The notes below the pieces were generated by a model. That model was not told the origin of the DNA. It ran no database searches and saw only the letters and a program-made list of their open reading frames with translations. The translations under genes and the position numbers were made by a program. DNA of 64,000 nt from DAIPKP01 sp964539095. GTDB lineage: Bacteria; Synergistota; Synergistia; Synergistales; Aminiphilaceae. Location of the stretch: positions 62,001 to 126,000 of the forward strand of contig CAZIFL010000005.1 of the NCBI GenBank assembly GCA_964539095.1, written 5' to 3'. This document shows, piece by piece, positions 50,137-57,166 of this stretch (the first letter of the stretch is position 1; every line of letters begins with the position of its first letter).

Positions 50137-53100
50137 ATGGGAAAGAAGATTTCGAGAGATATTTTCCAAAGTTCCGTTCCTGACGGAGGGAGTCGGAATG
50201 TGCGGGAAGAGAGAGAGGAGATTCTCTCCGGAGCTGCGCCTGTTCTTGAGGAGAGCGATGCGAGCCGGGAACTTGTAGAGGCGGTGGAGGAGCTTATCCG
50301 TGCCGCAGTGGCGGGAAAGCTCGATTTCCGGGGTGATACGGGGGCTTTTGAGGGAAACGATCGAAAGATCATAGAGGGGATCAACCAGGTTCTTGACGCG
50401 GTAATCGGCCCCTTGAACGTCACCGCGGAGTACGTGGACCGCATCAGCAAGGGAGACATTCCCGAGAAGATCACCGATGAGTACAAAGGCGACTTCAACG
50501 AGATCAAGAACAACCTCAACCAGTGTATCGATGCCCTCACGGGAGTTCTTCACGAGATGCGGCGCATGTACGAAGAGCACAATCTGGGAGATATCGACGT
50601 TATCATCCCGGCGGAGAGCTTCCAGGGGGCTTACCGGCAGATGGCCCAAGGGGTCAACGATATGGTAAACGGCCACATCGCGGTAAAGAAAAAGGCCATG
50701 GCTTGTGTGAAGGAGTTCGGACAAGGGAACTTCGAAGCTCCTCTGGAGCAGTTCCCCGGCAAGAAGGCCTTCATCAACGACATCATTGAAGAGGTTCGGG
50801 CGCATCTTAAGGCTCTTATCCAGGACGCCAGAATCCTTGCGGTAGCCGCCGTAGAAGGGCGTCTTGATACCCGTGCGGATGCCTCGCGTCATCAGGGAGA
50901 CTTCCGGGCCATCGTGCAGGGTGTGAACGATACGCTTGACGCGGTAATCGGCCCCTTGAACGTCACCGCGGAGTACGTGGATCGCATCAGCAAGGGAGAT
51001 ATCCCCGCAAAGATCACCGATGAGTACAAAGGTGACTTCAACGAAATCAAGAACAACCTCAACCAGTGTATCGATGCGATAGGCGCCTTGGTGGCGGATG
51101 CTAATACGCTCTCTCGGGCCGCCGTAGAAGGGCGTCTTGATACCCGTGCGGATGCCTCGCGTCATCAGGGAGACTTCCGGGCCATCGTGCAGGGTGTGAA
51201 CGATACGCTTGACGCGGTAATCGGCCCCTTGAACGTCACCGCGGAGTACGTGGATCGCATCAGCAAGGGAGATATCCCCGCAAAGATCACCGATGAGTAC
51301 AAAGGTGACTTCAACGAAATCAAGAACAACCTCAACCAGTGTATCGATGCGATAGGCGCCTTGGTGGCGGATGCTAATACGCTCTCTCGGGCCGCCGTAG
51401 AAGGGCGTCTTGATACCCGTGCGGATGCCTCGCGTCATCAGGGAGACTTCCGGGCCATCGTGCAGGGTGTGAACGATACGCTTGATGCGGTAATCGGCCC
51501 CTTGAACGTCACCGCGGAGTACGTGGACCGCATCAGCAAGGGAGATATCCCCGCAAAGATCACCGACGTATACAAAGGGGACTTCAACGAAATCAAGAAC
51601 AACCTCAACCAGCTCATTGATGCTCTCGACAAGATTACCGAAGTGGCCCAGAAGCTGGCGGTGGGGAACGTGAAGGTGGCGGTGGAGAAGCGCTCCAGCC
51701 AGGATATTCTCCTGGAAAGCCTGCAGAAGATGATCGGCAATATCCAGCACGATGCAGAGAACGTGCAACTCATGGCTCAGGGGAAGCTGGATCTCGATAT
51801 CCAGATCATGTCCGAGGATGATCTCATGGCCAAAAGCTGCGTGATCCTCCGGGATAACCTCCGGGCTCTTATCAAAGAGATGCAGCACATGTACGAAGAG
51901 CATAATCTGGGAGATATCGACGTTATCATCCCGGCGGAGAGCTTCCAGGGGGCTTACCGGCAGATGGCCCAGGGTGTCAACGATATGGTGAATGGGCACA
52001 TCAGCGTAAAGAAAAAGGCCATGGCCTGCGTGAAGGAATTTGGAGAAGGAAACTTCGAGGCTCCTCTGGAGCAGTTCCCCGGAAAGAAAGCCTTTATCAA
52101 CGAAACCGTGGAACAGGTGCGGCGCAATCTCAAGGCCCTTATTGAGGATGCAAGAATGCTTGCAGGAGCTGCGGTGGAAGGCCGTCTCGATACCAGGGCG
52201 GATGCCTCCCGTCATGCGGGAGATTTCCGGGTCATTGTGCAAGGTGTGAACGATACGCTTGACGCGGTGATCGGCCCCTTGAACGTCACCGCTGAGTACG
52301 TGGATCGCATCAGCAAGGGAGATATTCCCGCAAAGATCACCGACACATACCAGGGTGACTTCAACGAGATCAAGAACAACCTCAACCAGCTTGTGGATTC
52401 CATGAATACCGTTACCCGCATAGCCCAGGAAATTGCCGGAGGGAACCTCACCGTAAGGGTGGAGAAGCGCTCCGAGCAGGACGAGCTTATGATGGCTCTA
52501 GCGAACATGGTGGAGGATCTTACCAAGATCGCCGCAAACCTTCAGGACGCTGCGGAGTACGTGGCGGGAGGAAGCGAGCAGATCAGCTCTGGAAGCCAGC
52601 AGATGAGCCAGGGAGCTACGGAGGCCTCGGCGAGCGTGGAACAGATCTCCAGCTCCATGGAGGAGATGAACTCCACGGTAAGCCAGAATGCGGATAATGC
52701 CCGGCAGACCGCCGCTATTGCGGAGAAGTCCGCCCGGGATGCCCAGGAGGGCGGCGCCTCCGTGGTGGATACGGTGAAAGCCATGAAGGCCATCGCCGAG
52801 AAGATCGGTATCATCGAGGATATTGCCCGGCAGACCAACATGCTCTCCCTGAACGCCGCCATCGAAGCGGCTCGGGCGGGGGACGCGGGGAAGGGGTTCG
52901 CCGTAGTGGCGGCAGAGGTGCGGAAGCTGGCGGAGCGCAGCCAGACTGCAGCCAAGGAGATTATCGGCCTCTCCAGCACCAGCGTGGATGTGGCGGAGAA
53001 GGCGGGAAAACTCATCGAAGACATCGTGCCGGGGATCCAGAAGACCGCGGAGCTGGTGCAGGAGATCAACGCCTCCAGCGCGGAGCAGGCGGAGGGGATC

Positions 53101-53418
53101 AAGCAGGTGACCAAGGCGATTGAGCAGCTTGATCAGGTGGTACAGCAGAACGCCAGCGCCACCGAGGAGATGTCCTCCACCAGCGAAGAGCTGGCGGCTC
53201 AGGCGGAGCAGCTTCAGGAGGCGGCGGCATTCTTCAAGATCGAAACCCTGCGGGATCGCAGCGGTGGAGCCCCCCGGAAGAGTCGGGAGAGAAGTGTTGT
53301 CAATGGAAGAACGCCCCATATTTCCAGGGGCGTGGCGGGAAAGCGGGGAGGCACCTCCTCGGGAGGCGTGCATCTCGATATGGGAGATTCGGACGATAGC
53401 GAGTTCGAGCGCTATTAG
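50137..53418 (+). CDS. soluble poly-HAMP methyl-accepting chemotaxis protein
   Basis: 1093 residues. ATG 50137 follows AAGGAGG (50121-50127). No membrane segment is visible, so it should be cytoplasmic. Five related HAMP-like units (each with VIGPLNVTAEYVDRISKGDI) make up residues about 80-780, alternating with a second repeated block (YEEHNLGDIDVIIPAESFQG) seen twice. Two 273-bp units are identical in DNA. The C-terminal signalling hairpin has QTNMLSLNAAIEAARAGDAG. It ends EFERY, matching the CheR-tethering pattern x-aromatic-x-x-aromatic. The N-terminus MGKKISRDIF is basic and could contact the upstream ParA. Confidence 0.92.
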   Translation: MGKKISRDIFQSSVPDGGSRNVREEREEILSGAAPVLEESDASRELVEAVEELIRAAVAGKLDFRGDTGAFEGNDRKIIEGINQVLDAVIGPLNVTAEYVDRISKGDIPEKITDEYKGDFNEIKNNLNQCIDALTGVLHEMRRMYEEHNLGDIDVIIPAESFQGAYRQMAQGVNDMVNGHIAVKKKAMACVKEFGQGNFEAPLEQFPGKKAFINDIIEEVRAHLKALIQDARILAVAAVEGRLDTRADASRHQGDFRAIVQGVNDTLDAVIGPLNVTAEYVDRISKGDIPAKITDEYKGDFNEIKNNLNQCIDAIGALVADANTLSRAAVEGRLDTRADASRHQGDFRAIVQGVNDTLDAVIGPLNVTAEYVDRISKGDIPAKITDEYKGDFNEIKNNLNQCIDAIGALVADANTLSRAAVEGRLDTRADASRHQGDFRAIVQGVNDTLDAVIGPLNVTAEYVDRISKGDIPAKITDVYKGDFNEIKNNLNQLIDALDKITEVAQKLAVGNVKVAVEKRSSQDILLESLQKMIGNIQHDAENVQLMAQGKLDLDIQIMSEDDLMAKSCVILRDNLRALIKEMQHMYEEHNLGDIDVIIPAESFQGAYRQMAQGVNDMVNGHISVKKKAMACVKEFGEGNFEAPLEQFPGKKAFINETVEQVRRNLKALIEDARMLAGAAVEGRLDTRADASRHAGDFRVIVQGVNDTLDAVIGPLNVTAEYVDRISKGDIPAKITDTYQGDFNEIKNNLNQLVDSMNTVTRIAQEIAGGNLTVRVEKRSEQDELMMALANMVEDLTKIAANLQDAAEYVAGGSEQISSGSQQMSQGATEASASVEQISSSMEEMNSTVSQNADNARQTAAIAEKSARDAQEGGASVVDTVKAMKAIAEKIGIIEDIARQTNMLSLNAAIEAARAGDAGKGFAVVAAEVRKLAERSQTAAKEIIGLSSTSVDVAEKAGKLIEDIVPGIQKTAELVQEINASSAEQAEGIKQVTKAIEQLDQVVQQNASATEEMSSTSEELAAQAEQLQEAAAFFKIETLRDRSGGAPRKSRERSVVNGRTPHISRGVAGKRGGTSSGGVHLDMGDSDDSEFERY
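50845..51390 (+). repeat. perfect 273-bp tandem duplication within the poly-HAMP gene
   Basis: 50845-51117 and 51118-51390 appear identical base for base. A third unit from 51391 follows with two changes in the first 170 bp before diverging near 51560. Period 273 bp = 91 codons, in frame. Related but diverged copies lie at 50390-50540 and 52150-52400. Confidence 0.9.
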
Positions 53419-53437
53419 AGAGGATCTCACGGGATGA

Positions 53438-53483
53438 CCGGAGGGGGGGGCTGGTTTTTTGGAGGTTCTCCCTCCGGGGTTTT
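53438..53483 (+). terminator. possible terminator after the poly-HAMP MCP
   Basis: CCGGAGGG (53438-53445) pairs with CCCTCCGG (53470-53477), followed by GGTTTT. The loop is long (24 nt). The cheW ribosome-binding site follows, so readthrough is likely. Confidence 0.4.
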
Positions 53484-53503
53484 CGGAAACGGGAGGTGGC
53501 GTC

Positions 53504-54046
53504 ATGTGTGCCGAAGAGATAATGGAGAATGCAGTAGGAAAAAATCAATACTTTACGTTTATTCTGGGGGATGAGGTCTTTGCCCTGGAGATCGGCAAGG
53601 TTCGGGAGGTTCTGGAATACACCATCATCACCAAGGTTCCCCGGATGCCCGAGTTTATGCGGGGTGTGATCAATCTGCGGGGGAATGTGGTTCCCGTGAT
53701 CGATTTGCGTTACAAGCTCGGCATGGGTACGGTAACCCGCACAGTGGATACCTGTGTCATCATCGTGGAGATCATGATAGATGGAGAGCTTATCCCCATG
53801 GGAGCCCTGGCGGATTCGGTGAAGGAAGTCACGGAGCTTAATCCGGATCAGATCTCTCCTCCCCCTAAAATGGGAATCCAGGTAGACAATCGCTTTATCC
53901 GGGGGATGGGAAAGCAGGGGGAGAAGTTCCTCATCATTCTGGATATCGAAAAGGTCTTTACCACCGAAGAGTGCGAGGTGCTGCAGCGGGGCGGCGAAGA
54001 AGCTCCTTCGGGGGTCTCCGGGGAAGCCCTCTCCGTCTCTCTGTAG
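53504..54046 (+). CDS. cheW: chemotaxis coupling protein CheW
   Basis: 180 residues. ATG 53504 lies 4-5 bp after GGGAGGTGG; an in-frame start at 53459 has no RBS. Two SH3-like barrels: QYFTFILGDEVFALEIGKVR at the start, VPRMPEFMRGVINLRGNVVP and VIDLRYKLG in the core, and FLIILDIEKVF at the end. It links receptors to CheA. Located between the poly-HAMP receptor and cheR. Confidence 0.95.
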   Translation: MCAEEIMENAVGKNQYFTFILGDEVFALEIGKVREVLEYTIITKVPRMPEFMRGVINLRGNVVPVIDLRYKLGMGTVTRTVDTCVIIVEIMIDGELIPMGALADSVKEVTELNPDQISPPPKMGIQVDNRFIRGMGKQGEKFLIILDIEKVFTTEECEVLQRGGEEAPSGVSGEALSVSL

Positions 54047-54076
54047 ATTTGCGAGAAGCTTGAAGGCCCTTATGTT

Positions 54077-54118
54077 CGGGGAGGCGCTGCAGAGGCTTCC
54101 CCGCACGTTCCTTTTTTT
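54077..54118 (+). terminator. possible terminator between cheW and cheR
   Basis: CGGGGA (54077-54082) pairs with TCCCCG (54098-54103), and a run of seven T lies 8 nt further on (54112-54118). The gap between stem and T-run is longer than usual, so it may attenuate rather than stop transcription. Confidence 0.4.
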
Positions 54119-54144
54119 AGGAGTTTTCGGAGGTGTCCCTGGTG

Positions 54145-55005
54145 ATGAGCCCCATGCCAACATCCTTGATGAAGGATATGCCGGATGCGGATTTTCGGCG
54201 GTTTCGGGATCTGATCTATGATCAGTGTGGCATTAACCTTACATCTGTCAAGAAAACCATGCTCACCTCCAGGCTTCGGAAGCGCGTACGGGCTCTGGGG
54301 ATGGACTCTTTCGGGGAGTATTATACCTACGTGATGCACTCGGCAGAGAGTTCCCAGGAGCTTCTGCGCATGCTTGATGCGGTGACCACCAACAAGACGG
54401 ATTTTTTTCGCGAGCCCACACACTTTGACTATCTTAAAAATGCCGTCCTCCCCGCTTTTGTGCAGGAAGGCCGCTGGAGGAGAGGGAGAAAACTGAATCT
54501 CTGGAGTGCTGCGTGCTCCACCGGAGAGGAACCCTACTCCATGGCCATGGTGGTGGCGGATTACGCCTCCCGCTACTCGGGAGGAGACTTTTCCGTTCTT
54601 GCCTCGGATCTCTCCACCGAGGTCCTTGAGACAGCCCGTCGGGCCATCTACCCCGAAGAGGCGGTTCGCCCGGTGCCTCACGACTTGCGACGGGCCTATC
54701 TTATGCGGGGAGTCGGCTCTAAGACGGGGTACTGCCGGGTGGTGCCGGAGCTTCGAAAACAGGTCTCCTTTCGCCGGGTGAATCTCAACTCCCGGGAGGT
54801 GGGTGAGATGCGGGTGCCGATGGATATTATCTTTTGCCGGAACGTGGTAATCTATTTTGATCGGGAGACCCAGAAAAAACTTTTCGAAGAAATCTATCAC
54901 TGTCTTCTCCCTGGGGGGTACCTCTTTATCGGCCACTCCGAGAGCCTTCACGGCATCAGCGATCGTTTTGAATCTGTGGCGGGGGCTACCTACCGGAAGC
55001 CGTGA
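54145..55005 (+). CDS. cheR: chemoreceptor glutamate methyltransferase CheR
   Basis: 286 residues from ATG 54145, with GGAGGTG at 54129-54135; a GTG at 54133 overlaps that site and is rejected. Full-length CheR: N-terminal helical domain (FRRFRDLIYDQCGINLTSVK), the TNKTDFFREPTHFDYL motif, SAM loop WSAACSTGEEPYSMAM, and IIFCRNVVIYFDRETQKKLF. It methylates receptor glutamates and may dock on the EFERY tail of the poly-HAMP receptor. Followed by cheB after 53 bp. Confidence 0.95.
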   Translation: MSPMPTSLMKDMPDADFRRFRDLIYDQCGINLTSVKKTMLTSRLRKRVRALGMDSFGEYYTYVMHSAESSQELLRMLDAVTTNKTDFFREPTHFDYLKNAVLPAFVQEGRWRRGRKLNLWSAACSTGEEPYSMAMVVADYASRYSGGDFSVLASDLSTEVLETARRAIYPEEAVRPVPHDLRRAYLMRGVGSKTGYCRVVPELRKQVSFRRVNLNSREVGEMRVPMDIIFCRNVVIYFDRETQKKLFEEIYHCLLPGGYLFIGHSESLHGISDRFESVAGATYRKP

Positions 55006-55058
55006 GGCTCTGCGGGGCGCGGAAACTCTTACTTGTGCGGAAAGGTTCGTGATGCTTC

Positions 55059-56126
55059 ATGGGGGAAAAAATCAGCGTGCTCATCGTAGACGACTCCGCT
55101 GTGGTTCGCCGAACCCTTAAGGATCTTTTGGAGTCGGATCCCGCTCTCTTCGTTCTGGGAACCGCTGCGGATCCCTATGTGGCGGCGAATATCATGAAGG
55201 AGACGATTCCCCAGGTGATTACCCTGGATATCGAAATGCCCCGAATGGACGGGTTGACCTTCCTTCAGAAGATCATGACCCAGCATCCTCTGCCGGTCAT
55301 CATCTGCTCCAGCGTGGCGGAGAGGGGATCGGAGAACGCCCTTCGGGCTATGGAGTACGGAGCGGTGGACATTATCGAAAAGCCCAAGATTGGCACCCAG
55401 CAGTTTCTTCAGGAGTCGAAGATTCGGATCTGCGACGCCGTGAAGGCCGCCGCCCGGGCTAAGATGCAGCCTTGCCGGGGTGCGGTGCGGGTGGAGCGCA
55501 AGCTCTCGGCGGATGCGATCCTCGAAAAGGCCTCTCGAACCCGGGCTATTGAAACCACCGAAAAGATTGTGGCGGTGGGAGCCTCCACGGGGGGTACCGA
55601 GGCCCTTCGGGTCTTTCTGGAGGGGCTTCCGGGGGATTCTCCGGGGATCGTGATTGTGCAGCACATGCCGGAAAACTTTACCCGGGCCTTTGCGAATCGC
55701 CTGAACCAGACCTGCGCCATGGAGGTAAAGGAGGCTGCCCAGGGGGATTCGGTGCTTCGGGGGCGGGCTCTCATCGCTCCGGGGAACCGGCATCTTCTCC
55801 TCAAACGTAGCGGAGCGAGGTACTATGTGGAGATCAAAGAAGGGCCGCTGGTCTCCCGACACCGTCCTTCCGTGGATGTGCTCTTCCGTTCTGTGGCCCG
55901 CTACGCCGGAGCCAATGCGGTGGGGGTGATCATGACGGGGATGGGGGATGACGGAGCCAAGGGGATGCAGGAGATGAAAGAGGCCGGTGCCAGCACCATT
56001 GCCCAGGATGAAGCCACCTCGGTGGTCTTCGGCATGCCCCAGGAGGCTATCAAGCTGAACTGCGTGGATGTGATTGCTCCCCTGGAGGCCATTGCCGGGG
56101 AGGTGCTCCGGCGGTGTCGCCTCTAA
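55059..56126 (+). CDS. cheB: chemotaxis methylesterase/glutaminase CheB
   Basis: 355 residues. N-terminal receiver with phosphoacceptor Asp in TLDIEMPRMDGLTFL; C-terminal esterase with catalytic Ser in GASTGGTEALR, His in VQHMPENFT and Asp in MTGMGDDGAKGM. It removes methyl groups from receptor glutamates in response to CheA. The stop overlaps the cheD start by 13 bp. Confidence 0.96.
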   Translation: MGEKISVLIVDDSAVVRRTLKDLLESDPALFVLGTAADPYVAANIMKETIPQVITLDIEMPRMDGLTFLQKIMTQHPLPVIICSSVAERGSENALRAMEYGAVDIIEKPKIGTQQFLQESKIRICDAVKAAARAKMQPCRGAVRVERKLSADAILEKASRTRAIETTEKIVAVGASTGGTEALRVFLEGLPGDSPGIVIVQHMPENFTRAFANRLNQTCAMEVKEAAQGDSVLRGRALIAPGNRHLLLKRSGARYYVEIKEGPLVSRHRPSVDVLFRSVARYAGANAVGVIMTGMGDDGAKGMQEMKEAGASTIAQDEATSVVFGMPQEAIKLNCVDVIAPLEAIAGEVLRRCRL

Positions 56127-56704
56127 GAGGGAAAGACTGCGTCAATCTCTGTATCGGAGAGTACTGGGCAAGCCGGGAGCCCGCGGTGATCAGCACCCTT
56201 CTGGGTTCCTGCGTGGGAGTCTGCCTCTTCGATTGCCGCTCCCGCATAGGAGGAATGAACCATATTCTTCTTCCGGGAGAGGCGGATATGGGGCGTTTCG
56301 ATGACGTGGCCCGGTATGGCGTGAATGCCATGGAGCTTCTCATCAACACTATCTTGAATCTGGGAGGAGCAAAGCGCTCTCTGGTGGCCAAGGTCTTCGG
56401 AGGGGCCCACGTGCTCCCCGCCCTCTCCGGGAGCTTTGCCAAGATGGGGGAGGCCAACGTGACCTTCGCCTTCGAGTTTCTTGAAAAAGAGAGCATCCCC
56501 GTGGTAAACGCCGACGTGGGGGGGCGGGAGCCCCGGAAGATCTATTTTCATACCGACACCAATGATGTCTTTCTTCGGAGGGTCCCCTGCCGGGTCTATC
56601 CACGGGAGGAGGACTGGAGAATCCCCCTGCTGGAGAGGGATATTTCCAAAGCTGGAGAGATTACCTTCTTCGATTCCTCGAAGGATGATGAGGAGGGGGT
56701 ATAA
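56114..56704 (+). CDS. cheD: chemoreceptor glutamine deamidase CheD
   Basis: 196 residues from GTG 56114. Catalytic Cys33 in LGSCVGVCLFD and His50 in GGMNHILLPG, with Thr28 in ISTLLG; this is the intact deamidase triad. CheD deamidates receptor glutamines and in some species interacts with CheC; no cheC was found in this window. Overlaps cheB by 13 bp and is followed 4 bp later by the Hpt gene. Confidence 0.94.
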   Translation: MSPLRGKDCVNLCIGEYWASREPAVISTLLGSCVGVCLFDCRSRIGGMNHILLPGEADMGRFDDVARYGVNAMELLINTILNLGGAKRSLVAKVFGGAHVLPALSGSFAKMGEANVTFAFEFLEKESIPVVNADVGGREPRKIYFHTDTNDVFLRRVPCRVYPREEDWRIPLLERDISKAGEITFFDSSKDDEEGV

Positions 56705-56708
56705 AGCG

Positions 56709-57068
56709 GTGAATATGGAAAGAGATGAAGCCTTCTTCGATCGGGAGGGATTTTTGGAGAGGCTTGGGGGATCTGAAGAGATGGTCCAGATCTTTCTGGA
56801 GGATTTTTTGAAGGAGATGATCCCCTGGATGGAGGAACTCCATGCCGCAATGACGGAACGGTCTTGGGAAGAGATCCGGCAGGGGGCCCATAAGATCAAG
56901 GGTTCTGCGGCGAACATGGGGGCCCTGGGGATCCAGCGGATCGCCCGGGCCATGGAAAGTGCGGGAGCCCGAGGGGATTCCGAGGAGTTGCAACGCCTCA
57001 TGCCTTCTCTGGTGAACGAACTGGAGAGGCTTCGGATGTACATTGAAATTACTCTGTTGGAGAGGTAG
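56709..57068 (+). CDS. Hpt-domain phosphotransfer protein
   Basis: 119 residues. The Hpt motif GAHKIKGSAANMGA (His about 59) is the phosphorylation site in a four-helix bundle. GTG 56709 is preferred because AGGAGGGGG (56691-56699) lies 9 bp upstream; an ATG at 56715 is the alternative. As a free Hpt protein it could pass phosphate between CheA or another kinase and the second CheY. It ends at a clear terminator. Confidence 0.85.
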   Translation: MNMERDEAFFDREGFLERLGGSEEMVQIFLEDFLKEMIPWMEELHAAMTERSWEEIRQGAHKIKGSAANMGALGIQRIARAMESAGARGDSEELQRLMPSLVNELERLRMYIEITLLER

Positions 57069-57116
57069 CCCCCCCCGTTTTCTCCTTCAGGGGTGGAGCG
57101 CGGGGCTACTCTTTTT
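57065..57116 (+). terminator. Rho-independent terminator at the end of the che operon
   Basis: GTAGCCCC (57065-57072) pairs with GGGGCTAC (57102-57109), followed by TCTTTTT. It starts at the Hpt stop codon. Confidence 0.75.
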
Positions 57117-57166
57117 ACACAGCCAGTTCTCGGGGACACTCCTGGGGAGAATCGAGGTGGTATTGC

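Noticed and set aside
50119..52242. 707-codon open frame opposite the poly-HAMP receptor
   Set aside because: Repeats only because the sense gene repeats; no RBS or motif.
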